A stretch of 64,000 bases of DNA from Tomitella biformata AHU 1821 (GCF_000524475.1 NZ_BAVQ01000003.1:62001-126000), one strand, 5' to 3'. Counted from the first letter of the stretch, positions 1-10,894 are shown. Program-made: numbers and translations. Notes: generated by a model not told the origin, from the letters alone.

Positions 1-290
1 ACCACCACGGGGATCATCGACAGGAGGAAGGCGTTACTGTGCGCGGCGCCCACGAAGTCGCCGTGCAGCAGGTCGTGCGTCATGCGCAGGCCTCCGCAGC
101 CGGGGCAGTCCAGGCCCGTCAGCAACTTTGTAGGGCATTTGGGCATGAGAACACCCGGGTCATGGGGATTGGCGACTGCCAGATACCCAAGCCCGAGTGC
201 GACAAGCGAGCCCGCCACCGCCCACGTCCAGACCAGCCCGACGCGGGCGGCGTGCAGGGCGTCAGGGGCGGAGCTTGCGACCGTTCGCAT
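1..290 (-). CDS. DUF2752 family membrane protein (3' end outside window)
   Basis: The visible N-terminal part (about 96 residues) has one hydrophobic segment at about residues 19-40, then the DUF2752 signature CPTKLLTGLDCPGCGGLRMT, followed by HDLLHGDFVGAAHSN and the start of a second membrane helix. The CP..(x)..DCPGCG..R cysteine pattern is the hallmark of the family; its biochemical role is unknown. The ATG at 290 lies inside the end of the TM2 gene (29-bp overlap) and is preceded by GGGAA about 9 nt upstream. DUF2752 and TM2 genes are often neighbours, so the two probably act together in the membrane. The C-terminus runs off the left edge. Confidence 0.8.
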   Translation of the reverse strand, partial: MRTVASSAPDALHAARVGLVWTWAVAGSLVALGLGYLAVANPHDPGVLMPKCPTKLLTGLDCPGCGGLRMTHDLLHGDFVGAAHSNAFLLSMIPVV

Positions 291-1092
291 CCCGCACGTT
301 CCCGGTCAGCATCATGATCGCGTCGATCAGGGCCCAGATGCCCAGCCCACCGCAGGTGAACAGCTGCGCGATCGCGATGCCCGTGTGGCCGGTGTACCAG
401 CGGCCGGCGCCGAAACCACCAGCGAACAGCTGCAGCAGGCCCGCGACCAGCTGCTGCTTGTCCGAGAACGGCTCGCCCGTGATCGGGTCCCGGCCGTAGG
501 GCGCCGAGGGGTCGATGTTGGGGTTGTACAGCTGCCCCGGCGCGTACTGCGGCTGGCCATACCCGGGCTGGCCATACGGCTGACCATACGGCTGCTGCGG
601 CTGCCCATAGGCCTGCGGTCCGGGCTGCCCGTACTGCTGCTGCTGTTGCCCATACTGGGGCTGGCCGTAACCAGGCTGGCCGTAGTCGGGCTGGCCCTGG
701 CCGTAGCCGTAGCCGTAGCCAGACTGACCGGTGGACCCAGCGGGCTGCCCGGGGGCGCTAGCCGGCCAGGGCGGCACATCGCCAGTCCCCTTGGACAAGT
801 TCACCGGATCGATGTTGTCGGCGGCCGACTCGATGGGCGCGCCCGCAACCGGGTTCTGGATCGGCGTCTCGCCATACGTCGAGCCGGACGCGGTGGCATC
901 CGACTCGTAGGTGGGCGCGCTCCCCCAACCCGGGCCGCTGCCCGCACCAGCCTGAGTGGTCCAGCCCGGGCCAGCCGAGTCCTTGTGGACGGGCCTGTCC
1001 CCCTCGGCGCCATCGGCGATGGGCGCGTCGTAGCTGGGCACCGCTGGCGCCGGCTGATCTGCCGGCTTCTTGGTTCCCTCGGAGTCGGTCAT
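262..1092 (-). CDS. TM2 domain-containing protein with Q/Y/G/P-rich N-terminus
   Basis: 276 residues. The first 170 or so are low complexity: an acidic/Pro/Ser start, then a run built from variants of YGQP, GYGQPQ and QQQQ. The C-terminal 85 residues form the TM2 domain: DPITGEPFSDKQQLVAGLLQ, two hydrophobic hairpin helices (GGFGAGRWYTGHTGIAIAQL and CGGLGIWALIDAIMMLTG) and a short tail. TM2 proteins are small two-helix membrane proteins of unknown biochemical function; the disordered tail should face the cytoplasm. The start at 1092 has AAGGATC upstream. It follows lgt by 57 bp on the same strand and overlaps the DUF2752 gene, suggesting a lgt-TM2-DUF2752 transcription unit downstream of trp. 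Confidence 0.9.
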   Translation of the reverse strand: MTDSEGTKKPADQPAPAVPSYDAPIADGAEGDRPVHKDSAGPGWTTQAGAGSGPGWGSAPTYESDATASGSTYGETPIQNPVAGAPIESAADNIDPVNLSKGTGDVPPWPASAPGQPAGSTGQSGYGYGYGQGQPDYGQPGYGQPQYGQQQQQYGQPGPQAYGQPQQPYGQPYGQPGYGQPQYAPGQLYNPNIDPSAPYGRDPITGEPFSDKQQLVAGLLQLFAGGFGAGRWYTGHTGIAIAQLFTCGGLGIWALIDAIMMLTGNVRDANGRKLRP

Positions 1093-1149
1093 TACGAAGA
1101 TCCTTCCAGAACTGACGGCCTCAAAACTAGAAGACGCCGATTGACCCGG

Positions 1150-2091
1150 TCACTTGTCTTGGGTTGATGATTCCCCGCTGTCCGCAGGCTCGCTCTCACC
1201 GGAGACCGGTGTGGCGAGTGCCGCGCGGGTCTGTCGCGACTTCAGATCGTCGGGGTCCTCGCGGCCCTTGGTCGCCAGCACGATGTAGGCCACTGCGGCG
1301 AGGAACACCACGGCGGAGGTGATCGTGTTGACCCGCAGTCCGAGGATGAGCGACGCGTGGTCGCTGCGCAGCAACTCGATCCAGAACCGGCCCAGGCAAT
1401 AGCCCGCGACATACAGCGCGAACAGCCGGCCGTGCCCGAGGCGGTATCGCTTGTCCACCTGCACCAGCAGCACAACGATCAGCAGGTTCCAGATGACCTC
1501 GTATAGGAAAGTCGGCTGGACCGTCGTGAGGACGACCCCGTTGGAGACGCCCTCCATCTGATCCAGCGCGCCGGCGCCGTTGACCCGCTGGTAGATCTCC
1601 AGCCCCCACGGCATGGTCGTGGCGCTGCCGTAGAGCTCCTGGTTGAAGTAGTTGCCGAGCCGGCCGATACCCTGCGCCAGCACGATGCCCGGTGCGATGG
1701 CATCGCCGAACGCGGGCAGCGGGATCCCGCGCCGACGGCAGCCGATCCACGCGCCGACGGCACCGAGCGCCACCGCGCCCCAGATGCCGAGGCCGCCCTC
1801 CCAGATCTTGAGCGCGTTCAGCGGATCCTTGCCCGCGCCGAAGTACATGGGCCAGTCCGTGATCACGTGGTAGAGCCGACCGCCGATGAGGCCGAACGGC
1901 ACCGCCCAGATGGCGAGGTCGAAGACCGTGCCCTTCTCGCCGCCGCGGGCCACCCAGCGCTTGTCGCCCCACACGATCGCGACGATGATGCCGATGATGA
2001 TGAACAGGGCGTACGCGCGGATGGCCAGCGGCCCCACGAACCACACGCCCTGCGGCGGGCTGGGGATCGCGGCCAGGATCGCAGTGTTCAC
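1150..2091 (-). CDS. lgt: Prolipoprotein diacylglyceryl transferase
   Basis: 313-residue integral membrane enzyme that transfers diacylglyceryl from phosphatidylglycerol to the lipobox cysteine of prolipoproteins, the first step of lipoprotein maturation. Seen in the sequence: seven or so hydrophobic segments, the Lgt signature IGRLGNYFNQELYGSATTMP with the conserved N-Q-E, WEGGLGIWGA and GRFWIELLRSDHA. The polar tail after residue 275 is lineage-variable. The start is GTG at 2091, overlapping the trpA stop as GTGA, so translation is coupled to trpA. The Mycobacterium genome has the same trpA-lgt order. Substrates in this window include the lipoproteins at 42987-43943 and 53813-54340, and lspA is also present. 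Confidence 0.97.
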   Translation of the reverse strand: MNTAILAAIPSPPQGVWFVGPLAIRAYALFIIIGIIVAIVWGDKRWVARGGEKGTVFDLAIWAVPFGLIGGRLYHVITDWPMYFGAGKDPLNALKIWEGGLGIWGAVALGAVGAWIGCRRRGIPLPAFGDAIAPGIVLAQGIGRLGNYFNQELYGSATTMPWGLEIYQRVNGAGALDQMEGVSNGVVLTTVQPTFLYEVIWNLLIVVLLVQVDKRYRLGHGRLFALYVAGYCLGRFWIELLRSDHASLILGLRVNTITSAVVFLAAVAYIVLATKGREDPDDLKSRQTRAALATPVSGESEPADSGESSTQDK

Positions 2092-2888
2092 GCCCGGACC
2101 CCTGCCCGGACGCCGTCCGCCAGCTCGCGGGTCAGCTTCTCCACCGCGGGCAGGCCCTCGCCGACCGCGCTGACAAGCGCCGAGCCGACGATCACGGCAT
2201 CGGCATAGCCGGCGATCTCCGCCGCCTGCGCGCCGCTGCGCACACCGAGACCCACGCCGACCGGAATGTCGGAGTGCGCCTTAACCCGCGCGACCAGTTC
2301 CGGCGCGGACGAGGACACGGTCGTGCGGGCGCCGGTAACGCCCATCGTGGACGCCGCGTAGACGAACCCGCTCGAGGCCTCGACCGTCATGGCCAGCCGC
2401 TCCGCAGTGGACGAGGGGGCGACCAGGAAGATGCGGTCCAGCCCGTGCTCGGTCGACGCGGCGATCCACTCGCCCGCCTCGTCCGGGATCAGGTCCGGGG
2501 TGACGACGCCGAGGCCACCGGCGCTGGCGAGGTCCCGCGCGAACGCGTCGACGCCGTAACGGTGCACCAGGTTCCAGTAGCACATGATCACGGGATTGCC
2601 GCCCGCGGCGGAGATCGCCTCGACCACGCGCATCGTGTCGCGCACCCGGAAGCCGGCCTGCAGCGCGGTGTTCGCGGCGGCCTGGATCGTCGCGCCGTCC
2701 ATCACGGGGTCGGAGTACGGGATGCCGACCTCGATGATGTCGGTGCCGCCGTCGATCAGCGCCTTGAAGGCGTCGATGGAGCCGTCGACCGTCGGGTAGC
2801 CGGCCGGCAGGTAGCTGACCAGCGCCGCCCGCTCCTCGGCCGAGCAGCGCTCGAAAACCGGTGCCAGCCGGGACTTCTGGGTGCTCAC
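2088..2888 (-). CDS. trpA: Tryptophan synthase alpha subunit
   Basis: 266 residues, normal family length. Cleaves indole-3-glycerol phosphate to indole and glyceraldehyde 3-phosphate; the indole is channelled to TrpB. Recognised by the TIM-barrel landmarks [25 protein letters not shown] (catalytic Glu in [10 protein letters not shown], Asp in the same segment), [26 protein letters not shown] and the phosphate loop [12 protein letters not shown]. The start is GTG at 2888 overlapping the trpB stop as GTGA; its own stop overlaps the lgt start. Fourth trp gene of a tightly coupled operon. Confidence 0.97.
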   Translation of the reverse strand: MSTQKSRLAPVFERCSAEERAALVSYLPAGYPTVDGSIDAFKALIDGGTDIIEVGIPYSDPVMDGATIQAAANTALQAGFRVRDTMRVVEAISAAGGNPVIMCYWNLVHRYGVDAFARDLASAGGLGVVTPDLIPDEAGEWIAASTEHGLDRIFLVAPSSTAERLAMTVEASSGFVYAASTMGVTGARTTVSSSAPELVARVKAHSDIPVGVGLGVRSGAQAAEIAGYADAVIVGSALVSAVGEGLPAVEKLTRELADGVRAGVRA

Positions 2889-4171
2889 TTGTCAGCTTCC
2901 TTCTCTGTGTTCTCGGCGTCCAGCAGACCGAACCAGGCGGCAGCGGTGTCCACGTCCTTGTCGCCGCGTCCGGAGATGTTCACCAGGATCGTCGCGTCGG
3001 GGCCAAGCTCTCGGCCCAGCTTCAACGCGCCGGCCACCGCGTGGGCGGACTCGATCGCCGGGATGATGCCCTCGGTCTGCGAGAGCAGCTTAAACGCGTC
3101 CATCGCCTCGGTGTCGGTGATGGGGCGGTATTCCGCGCGGCCGATGTCGTGCAGATAGGAGTGCTCGGGGCCGACGCCCGGGTAGTCCAGGCCCGCGGAG
3201 ATCGAGTGCGATTCGATGGTCTGGCCGTCCTCGTCCTGCAGCAGGTAGGACATCGCGCCGTGCAGCGCGCCGGGGAAGCCGCCGGTGATCGTCGCGGCGT
3301 GCCGGCCGGTCTCGACGCCGTCGCCGCCCGCCTCCATGCCGAGCAGGCGGACCTTCTCGTCGTCGAGGAAAGCGTGGAAGATGCCGATGGCGTTGGAGCC
3401 GCCGCCGACGCAGGCCACGATGGCGGTGGGCAGCTTGCCGGTCATCTCGAGCACCTGGGCGCGGGCCTCGAGGCCGATGATGCGCTGGAAGTCCCGGACC
3501 ATCGTCGGGAACGGGTGCGGACCTGCGGCGGTGCCGAAGCAGTAATACGTGTCGTCGGCGTGCGCCACCCAGTCACGCAGCGCCTCGTTGATGGCGTCCT
3601 TGAGGGTGCGCGAGCCGGTCAACGCCGGGATGACCGTCGCTCCGAGCAGACGCATCCGGGCCACGTTCAGTGCCTGGCGCTTGGTGTCGACCTCGCCCAT
3701 GTAGACGACGCACTCCAGGCCGAGCAGCGCGCACGCGGTGGCCGTGGCGACGCCGTGCTGGCCGGCGCCGGTCTCCGCGATCACGCGGGTCTTGCCCATC
3801 CGCTGCGCGAGCAGCGCCTGGCCCAGCACGTTGTTGATCTTGTGCGAGCCGGTGTGGTTCAGGTCCTCACGTTTGAGCAGGATCCGCGCCCCGCCGGCGT
3901 GCTCGGAGATGCGCCGAGCGTCGTAGACCGGGGACGGGCGGCCGGTGTAATGGCGCTGCAGCCGGTCGAGTTCCCCCAAGAAGTCGGCGTCGCCGCGCGC
4001 CTTGTCGTAGGCGGCGGTGACCTCCTCGATCACGGCCATCAGGGCCTCGGGCACGTACCGGCCGCCGTAGGCGCCGAAGTGGCCGCCGTCGTCCGGTTCG
4101 TGACCGCTGCGCTCGACCAAACCGGCGCTCATCTGCGGAAGGGAGTTGAGATCCTCGTTACTAGAAGTCAC
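2885..4171 (-). CDS. trpB: Tryptophan synthase beta subunit
   Basis: 428 residues. PLP enzyme that condenses indole with serine to give tryptophan, in an alpha2-beta2 complex with TrpA. Seen: [10 protein letters not shown], the PLP lysine in [26 protein letters not shown], the glycine-rich phosphate loop [10 protein letters not shown], and [18 protein letters not shown]. The start is GTG at 4171 (V-T-S-S-N-E-D); no clear Shine-Dalgarno is seen, and CAGACT lies 6 nt upstream, so an additional leaderless start is conceivable but weak. A 77-bp gap to trpC is the largest within the trp operon and carries a modest hairpin. Confidence 0.97.
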   Translation of the reverse strand: MTSSNEDLNSLPQMSAGLVERSGHEPDDGGHFGAYGGRYVPEALMAVIEEVTAAYDKARGDADFLGELDRLQRHYTGRPSPVYDARRISEHAGGARILLKREDLNHTGSHKINNVLGQALLAQRMGKTRVIAETGAGQHGVATATACALLGLECVVYMGEVDTKRQALNVARMRLLGATVIPALTGSRTLKDAINEALRDWVAHADDTYYCFGTAAGPHPFPTMVRDFQRIIGLEARAQVLEMTGKLPTAIVACVGGGSNAIGIFHAFLDDEKVRLLGMEAGGDGVETGRHAATITGGFPGALHGAMSYLLQDEDGQTIESHSISAGLDYPGVGPEHSYLHDIGRAEYRPITDTEAMDAFKLLSQTEGIIPAIESAHAVAGALKLGRELGPDATILVNISGRGDKDVDTAAAWFGLLDAENTEKEADK

Positions 4172-4209
4172 CCGGCCAGTCTGCCCTAGAGCCGACCATC
4201 GTCGCAGAA

Positions 4210-4240
4210 CGGGGTCAACCGGAAAATAGGACCGACCCCG
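4210..4240 (-). promoter_or_regulatory. Small hairpin between trpC and trpB
   Basis: Arms CGGGGTC (4210-4216) and GACCCCG (4234-4240) around a 17-nt loop in the trpC-trpB gap. Seven base pairs and no following U-run, so a role as intra-operon attenuator or RNA processing site is only possible. Confidence 0.2.
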
Positions 4241-4248
4241 CGTATTGC

Positions 4249-5058
4249 TTAGCGGCCGGGCTTGGGGCAGGACGGGTGCACGCCGGCCGCCACCAGGTCC
4301 GAGACCATGATGCGCGGATCGCCCGCGGTGACCAGGCCCTCACCGACCAGGACCGCGTCGGCCCCCGCACCGGCATAGGCCATCAGGTCAGCCGGGCCGC
4401 GCACGCCGGACTCCGCGATCTTCACGACATTGCTGGGCAGGCCGGGCGCGATGCGGGCGAAGTTGCCGCGGTCGACCTCGAGGGTCTTCAGATCGCGCGC
4501 GTTGACGCCGATCACGGTGGCGCCGGCCTGCAGCGCGCGGTCCGCCTCTTCCTCGGTGTGGACCTCGACGAGCGCAGTCATGCCGAGCGACTCGGTGCGG
4601 TCCAGCAGCGACTCGAGGGTGTTCTGCTCCAGTGCCGCGACGATCAGCAGGATGACGTCCGCGCCATGCGCCCGCGCCTCGTGGATCTGGTACGGCCCCA
4701 CGATGAAGTCCTTGCGCAGCACCGGGATTGTCACGGCCTTGCGCACGGCGTCCAGGTCCGCAAGGGAGCCGTGGAAACGCCGCTCCTCGGTGAGCACGCT
4801 GATCATGTGCGCGCCGCCCGCCTGGTAGGCGGCGGCGAGAACGGCCGGATCCGCGATCTCGGCGAGCGGCCCGCGCGACGGGCTCGCACGCTTGACCTCG
4901 GCGATCACCGCGATGCCGTCGCCCAGCAGCAGGGACTTCGCGTCGAGCGGGTCAGCGACCAGCTCGGCCGCGGCCTTGACCGCTGCCAGATCCAGGACGG
5001 CTTCGCGAGCCGCAACATCGAGGCGAACCCCGTCGATGATCGAATCGAGGACACTCAT
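4249..5058 (-). CDS. trpC: Indole-3-glycerol phosphate synthase
   Basis: 269 residues. Closes the ring of CdRP to indole-3-glycerol phosphate. TIM-barrel motifs seen: [15 protein letters not shown] (catalytic Lys in [10 protein letters not shown]), [32 protein letters not shown] (catalytic Lys in LRKDF), [13 protein letters not shown], and [12 protein letters not shown]. The frame is open further upstream, but ATG at 5058 (M-S-V-L-D-S-I) has GGAAGGGAAG about 8 nt before it and fits family length, so I chose it. No trpF (PRA isomerase) lies in this operon; the HisA at 13999-14733 probably supplies that step as in other Mycobacteriales. Confidence 0.96.
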   Translation of the reverse strand: MSVLDSIIDGVRLDVAAREAVLDLAAVKAAAELVADPLDAKSLLLGDGIAVIAEVKRASPSRGPLAEIADPAVLAAAYQAGGAHMISVLTEERRFHGSLADLDAVRKAVTIPVLRKDFIVGPYQIHEARAHGADVILLIVAALEQNTLESLLDRTESLGMTALVEVHTEEEADRALQAGATVIGVNARDLKTLEVDRGNFARIAPGLPSNVVKIAESGVRGPADLMAYAGAGADAVLVGEGLVTAGDPRIMVSDLVAAGVHPSCPKPGR

Positions 5059-5123
5059 CGTGGTCGCTTCCCTTCCTTGCATCACACTCGCGGTGGCGTT
5101 GGCCACCGCATATTGGGCTCAGA

Positions 5124-5776
5124 CTAGCTATCGGATTCGTCACCGCGAGTTTCGGGGTGAGCCCACGAAACCTCGTCGTCCTCGGTAGGATCTGCGCCGG
5201 CGTCCAGCGCGTCCCAAATCTGGCGCTGCTCAAGCCCCTCGCCATCGCTGTTCGCAACCGATTCCGCGGCCGCCTCCTTGCGGGCAGCCGGGGTCTCATA
5301 CGACGAGGACAGGCCCTGCCGGCCGGATCCGCCGGTGATCAGCGGGACCGACGCGATGATCGCGAGCAGGCCCGCCACGATGGTCACCAGCACGGGCATC
5401 GACAAGAGCACCGCCCCCGTGACCTCCGTGCCGGCCGAGAGCTCCGCGATACTGTGGATCTGCGCGGGATCCGGGTCCCCGAAGAGCCCCGCCACGCCCT
5501 GCGCCGCCACCCCGATCCCCGCCAGCGCCAGCAGCACGCCCACCACGCGCACCCACCAGCCGCGCACCGCGAACATCGCCGCGATCCCCGCGATAAGCAG
5601 CAGCGCGAGCGGCGTCGACGCCGGCGACCAGTCAGCCCCGTTCAGTGCAGCCTCCACCGGCGGACGAAGCCCGTCCACCGAGGTGTACTCGACCCACGTC
5701 AAGCGGCTCGACGCCCACAGCAGCGCAGCCGCCGCCACCAGCAGCATCGTGCTGACCATCAAACCCCGGCGGGACT

Positions 5777-5780
<4 letters not shown>
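5124..5780 (-). CDS. Trp biosynthesis-associated membrane protein
   Basis: 218 residues, homologous by position and layout to the Trp-associated membrane protein found between trpE and trpC in Mycobacterium (Rv1610 type). Four hydrophobic segments are visible (about residues 8-25, 55-75, 78-97 and 120-145), with the W-V-E-Y segment after the first helix and a charged, acidic C-terminal tail. Its role is unknown; constant linkage to trp genes suggests a part in tryptophan metabolism or transport. The ATG at 5780 overlaps the trpE stop as ATGA. A 65-bp gap precedes the chosen trpC start. Confidence 0.88.
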
Positions 5781-7333
<1,553 letters not shown>

Positions 7334-7375
7334 GGCCCCATCTTCCCAGGCGGTTATCTTCTTGCCCCGGGCAGG

Positions 7376-7388
7376 TAGCGTCGGGGTA
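7376..7388 (+). promoter_or_regulatory. Leaderless -10 box of the peroxiredoxin gene
   Basis: TAGCGT at 7376-7381 followed by six bases and then the ATG at 7388. The TANNNT spacing puts the transcription start at or next to the A of the start codon, so the mRNA is probably leaderless; no Shine-Dalgarno is present. Confidence 0.55.
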
Positions 7389-7843
7389 TGAGAACCGGTG
7401 ACCTGGCGCCCGATTTCGAGTTGCCGGACCAAGATGGCCAAGCCCGACGCCTCAGCAGGATGCTGGCCGACGGACCGGTGGTGCTGTTCTTCTATCCGGG
7501 CGCGGACACCCCCGTTTGCACCGCCGAGGCCTGCCATTTCCGCGATCTCGCGGCCGATTTCGCGGCGGCCGGCGCCCAGCGCGTCGGCATCAGCATGGAC
7601 TCCGTCGCGGCCCAGGCCCGCTTCGCCGCTAAGCGGTCCTTCGACTATCCCCTGCTCTCCGACGCGGACGGCGCCGTGGCTGCGCAGTTTGGCGTCAAGC
7701 GTGGACTGCTCGGCAAGATCGCGCCCGTCAAGCGCACCACATTCGTCATCGACACGGACCGCGTGGTCATGGACGTGATCAGCAGCGAGCTGCGCGCCCA
7801 CGAGCACGCCGATCGGGCGCTGAAGGCACTGAGCCGGCGTTGA
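7388..7843 (+). CDS. bcpB: Bcp-type peroxiredoxin (thiol peroxidase)
   Basis: 151 residues, a single AhpC/TSA thioredoxin-fold domain. Reduces hydroperoxides using thioredoxin-type donors. The peroxidatic Cys44 sits in [18 protein letters not shown] and Cys49 five residues later is the resolving cysteine, the C-x4-C pattern of atypical two-Cys Bcp enzymes. [26 protein letters not shown] and the C-terminal TTFVIDTD strand are also typical. A bcp gene (Rv1608c) sits beside trpE in M. tuberculosis, hence the symbol. Its stop overlaps the TTG start of the next gene (TTGA), so the two are probably co-translated. Confidence 0.92.
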   Translation: MRTGDLAPDFELPDQDGQARRLSRMLADGPVVLFFYPGADTPVCTAEACHFRDLAADFAAAGAQRVGISMDSVAAQARFAAKRSFDYPLLSDADGAVAAQFGVKRGLLGKIAPVKRTTFVIDTDRVVMDVISSELRAHEHADRALKALSRR

Positions 7844-8334
7844 GCGATCTTCAGCTGTACCTGTCCACCAAGGCGGGCAGCGACCTGACCATCGACGGCT
7901 TGGAGCTGCAGGTCTGGTCGTTGACCAAGAGCGTCATCACCGCAGCCGAGGCCCAGCAGGTCGCCGCGAGCGAGTCCGAAGAAGAGTCCATCGTGGTCAC
8001 CACTCTTTACCTCGAGCCGGAAGGCATCGTCCGCATCAGCCGGTTCGCCCACGAGCATTGTGTCCTCGTCGACTTCGAGGTCTTCGGCCCCGACTGGGAG
8101 GCCACCATCGCCGCGATGCGCGGCATTCAGGACAGCTGGGAGGACGAGGACGTCCATCTCATCGTCGGCGAGGCATACCCCGACACCAAGGTGCTGGTCA
8201 CCTCGAACAGCTTGATCGCCAGCGGGCGCCTCTACGCGCCATATCTGCCGGAGCCGCCTCGTCCGGTGCCGGTACTCGCGAAGCTCTCGCGCCGGGACCA
8301 CCCAAACCAGATGGAGCTCCCCCTGTTCGTTTAG
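7840..8334 (+). CDS. Conserved hypothetical protein coupled to the peroxiredoxin
   Basis: 164 residues, not recognised. Soluble and acidic, with no signal peptide or membrane segment. It starts at TTG (7840) overlapping the bcp stop; GAAGG lies 13 nt upstream. Its middle reads [34 protein letters not shown] and the end [20 protein letters not shown], looking like an alpha/beta domain with one cysteine. Codon use matches its neighbours. Coupling to a peroxiredoxin hints at a redox or stress link, but no function can be given from sequence. Confidence 0.75.
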   Translation: MSDLQLYLSTKAGSDLTIDGLELQVWSLTKSVITAAEAQQVAASESEEESIVVTTLYLEPEGIVRISRFAHEHCVLVDFEVFGPDWEATIAAMRGIQDSWEDEDVHLIVGEAYPDTKVLVTSNSLIASGRLYAPYLPEPPRPVPVLAKLSRRDHPNQMELPLFV

Positions 8335-8352
8335 CGGTAGGCGGTTGGCGCT

Positions 8353-8532
8353 CTAGGCCAGCGGGACGCCGCCGACGCCCCAGGACTCGCGGGGCACCTC
8401 GGTGATCGTCACCCACACCGAGGACGCCGCCTTGCCCGTAGCCTCCGCGTAGGCCTTGGTGACGGCCGCGATGGTCGCCGCCTTCTGCTCGTCTGTGATT
8501 CCCGGGGTCTGGCTAATCTGGATTAGTGGCAT
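8353..8532 (-). CDS. 4-oxalocrotonate tautomerase family protein
   Basis: 59 residues. Begins M-P-L-I-Q-I-S, so after Met removal Pro1 becomes the catalytic N-terminal base of the family. ITDEQKAATIAAVTKAYAEATG and VWVTITEVPRESWGVGG are the standard strand-helix-strand features, with the Arg of EVPRESW at the usual place. ATG at 8532 is chosen because it puts the proline at position 1; the frame is open farther upstream. CACAAT lies 6 nt before the ATG, so it may be leaderless. Family members tautomerise keto/enol acids; the substrate here is unknown. Confidence 0.9.
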   Translation of the reverse strand: MPLIQISQTPGITDEQKAATIAAVTKAYAEATGKAASSVWVTITEVPRESWGVGGVPLA

Positions 8533-8633
8533 CTGCTGATTGTGCGCGAAGCCCTCCGCCGTGTGCCGGCGGGAGTGGCAGGATGGCAACCGAAGCCCCC
8601 ACTGGGGTTTCCCCTCCGCTCGGATGGAGTGTC

Positions 8634-9890
8634 ATGGCCGCCTTGCAGACAGTCGCAGTCCTCGAAGGGCTTCCTGCCATCCGCGGCTGGCAAGAAGCCC
8701 TGTACTGCGATCTTCACGAGCACCCCGAGCTCTCGCACCAAGAGGCTGAGACCTCCCGCAAGGTCGCCGAGAGGCTGCGCCATTCCGGATTCGAGGTGCA
8801 CGATGGCATCGGGGGAACCGGCGTGGTCGGGGTGCTGCGCAACGGCTCCGGCCCCACAGTGTTGCTACGCGCGGACATGGATGCGCTGCCCGTGCGGGAA
8901 TCAACCGGGCTCTCCTATTCGAGTGCGGTCCAGGCGATCGACGCCGACGGCGCCGAGGTTCCCGTGATGCACGCGTGCGGCCACGATGTGCACGTCGCGG
9001 CACTGCTCGGCGCGGCTGACCTGCTCGCTGCCGGGGCCGGGCACTGGCAAGGCACGTTGGTCGCTCTATTCCAGCCTGCTGAGGAGACCGCCGACGGGGC
9101 ACGATCCATGGTTGACGACGGTCTCCAAGATCTGCTCCCGCCGGTCGACGTCGCGCTGGCCCAGCATGTGCTGGCGATGCCGGCGGGCCACATCGGCACC
9201 CGGTCCGGACCGGTGCTGTCCGCTGCCGACAGTGTGCGGGTGATCGTGTACGGCCGCGGCGCGCACGGGTCGATGCCGCAGGCGAGTGTGGACCCCGTGG
9301 TGCTCGCCGCGATGATTGTCATCCGGCTGCAGGCCATCGTCTCCCGGGAGGTGGCGCCCGGCGAGTCCGCGGTCCTCACCGTCGGCAGTATCGCCGCCGG
9401 GTCGAAGAGCAATGTGATCCCCGACCGCGCTGTGCTGCAAATGAACCTGCGCACCTACAGCGAGCAAACCCGTGCCACCATGATCAGCGCGATCCGTCGG
9501 ATAGTGGCGGCTGAATGCCAGGCCTCCGGCTCGCCACGCGATCCCGAATTCGAGTTCTTCGACCGATTCCCGCTTACCGACAACGACGACGCCACCACCA
9601 CCCGCGTCCACGAGGCCTTCACCACGCATTTCGGCGACCGCTGCCAGGAACTGCCACAACAATCCGCCAGCGAGGACTTCAGCGATATTCCCGCGGCGCT
9701 CGGTGTGCCGTACACCTACTGGGGTCTGGGCGGTGTCGATCCCGCGACTTATCAGGATGCTGTCGCGCGTGGCCGGGTCGACCAGGACATCCCGGTGAAC
9801 CACTCCCCCAATTTCGCCCCGGTGTTGCAGCCGACGCTCGACGCCGGCACCGAGGCACTCGTCGTGGCCGCCCTCGCCTGGCTCGCCTGA
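8634..9890 (+). CDS. M20 family amidohydrolase (hippurate hydrolase/IAA-amino acid hydrolase type)
   Basis: 418 residues. Hydrolyses N-acyl amino acid amides with a two-metal site. Seen: LHEHPELSHQEAETSRKVAERL, LLRADMDALPVREST, HACGHDVHVAALLGAADLL (metal-binding Cys/His/His), FQPAEETADGARSMVDDG (catalytic Glu pair), a dimerisation domain in the middle (GAHGSMPQASVDPV) and SASEDFSDIPAALGVPYTYWGLGG near the end. ATG at 8634 follows GGATGGAG; another ATG at 8583 with GGGAG is also possible and would add 17 residues. The 5' region overlaps the promoter side of the divergent tautomerase gene. The substrate cannot be told from sequence. Confidence 0.93.
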   Translation: MAALQTVAVLEGLPAIRGWQEALYCDLHEHPELSHQEAETSRKVAERLRHSGFEVHDGIGGTGVVGVLRNGSGPTVLLRADMDALPVRESTGLSYSSAVQAIDADGAEVPVMHACGHDVHVAALLGAADLLAAGAGHWQGTLVALFQPAEETADGARSMVDDGLQDLLPPVDVALAQHVLAMPAGHIGTRSGPVLSAADSVRVIVYGRGAHGSMPQASVDPVVLAAMIVIRLQAIVSREVAPGESAVLTVGSIAAGSKSNVIPDRAVLQMNLRTYSEQTRATMISAIRRIVAAECQASGSPRDPEFEFFDRFPLTDNDDATTTRVHEAFTTHFGDRCQELPQQSASEDFSDIPAALGVPYTYWGLGGVDPATYQDAVARGRVDQDIPVNHSPNFAPVLQPTLDAGTEALVVAALAWLA

Positions 9891-9998
9891 CAGCCCCGAC
9901 GCAGGTGGGTTATCCACATCTGGTCCGCAATCCACAGCCCAGGCCCCCAGGCCCATTTCTGGCCCGAGAACGAGGCGGCGGGATGACATCCTCGCCTC

Positions 9999-10862
9999 AT
10001 GGATGAGAACAACCCGCCATTCCTGGGCACCGATGCGATCGCCCGCGGGCTGGTGACCCGTCGACAACTACGGGCCGACTATCAGCAGGTCCTGCCCAAC
10101 GTCTATTCGTCCTGCTCACTGCCGTTGGACCCCGTGCACCGGGCCCAGGCCGCCTGTGTGTGGGCCAGGGGTCGCGCCGTCCTCGCCGGCCGATCCGCCG
10201 CCGCGGTGTGGGGCGTGCAGGGCATCGCGGCCGATGCGCCCGCCGCCATCGCCACCCCTGAGCATCTGCGTCCGCCGGAGGGGGTCGAGGTTTACCGCGC
10301 CACGCTCGCGGACGACGAGCGCACCCGCTGGCTCTCGCTCCAGCTGACCACCCCGGCCCGGACGGCCTACGACCTGGGCAGACACCTTCCCTTCGCCGAC
10401 GCGTTGGCCCACATCGAGCAGCTCTACCACCGCACCGGCCTCTCTGCCGATGACGTCTGGCGACTCGTCAACCGATATCCCCGCGCGCGCGGGATCAACA
10501 ACCTGCGCAACGTGGTGTTCTTCTCCCGCCAGGGAGTCACGACACCGTTCCAGAGCCGCACCCGCGCCCAGATGATGAACGGACGATTGCCCCCGGCCGA
10601 AACCATGCTGGAGGTCCGCAACGAGCGCGGCTACCGCGTGGGGGTCGCCCACATCGGCTGGCGAAGGGAGCAGGTGGCAGTCCAGTGCTTCGACGACAGC
10701 TCCCAGCGGGAGTTCGACAACCTGAACACCCTGGTCGAGAGGGGATGGCGGGTCTTCGCTGTGAGTGCGGGGCAGCCAGTCGACCACCGCCCGAACCCAT
10801 TCTTCCTCCTCAACCACCGGATCGAGAGCGCCTTGCTACTCCGCCAAAGCCAGTTGGGGTGA
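9999..10862 (+). CDS. AbiEi-like / DUF559-related protein with degenerate nuclease core
   Basis: 287 residues. Resembles the large actinobacterial family with an N-terminal AbiEi-antitoxin-like winged helix (LGTDAIARGLVTRRQLRADY..VLPNVYSS, then AACVWARGRAVLAGRSAAAVWG, TPARTAYDLGRHLP) and a C-terminal DUF559/Vsr-like endonuclease fold. In the C-terminal half the expected metal-binding core of family members (a D at the start of a V-D-x-G-W strand, then E-Y-D-G-x-x-H) reads AHIGWRREQVAVQCFDDSSQ, so the key acidic/His residues look partly lost. There is no strong Shine-Dalgarno; CATCCT is 6 nt before the ATG. Probably not an active nuclease; could be a DNA-binding or abortive-infection-related remnant. 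Confidence 0.7.
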   Translation: MDENNPPFLGTDAIARGLVTRRQLRADYQQVLPNVYSSCSLPLDPVHRAQAACVWARGRAVLAGRSAAAVWGVQGIAADAPAAIATPEHLRPPEGVEVYRATLADDERTRWLSLQLTTPARTAYDLGRHLPFADALAHIEQLYHRTGLSADDVWRLVNRYPRARGINNLRNVVFFSRQGVTTPFQSRTRAQMMNGRLPPAETMLEVRNERGYRVGVAHIGWRREQVAVQCFDDSSQREFDNLNTLVERGWRVFAVSAGQPVDHRPNPFFLLNHRIESALLLRQSQLG

Positions 10863-10894
10863 GACCACGGAGCAGCGGTATTGCACTGTATTTT

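Noticed and set aside
2861-4189. Open frame antisense to trpB, about 440 codons
   Set aside because: Same kind of shadow; trpB on the other strand has all its catalytic motifs.
7334-7387. trp leader-peptide attenuator before trpE
   Set aside because: Only 54 bp separate trpE from the divergent gene and there is no Trp-codon run.
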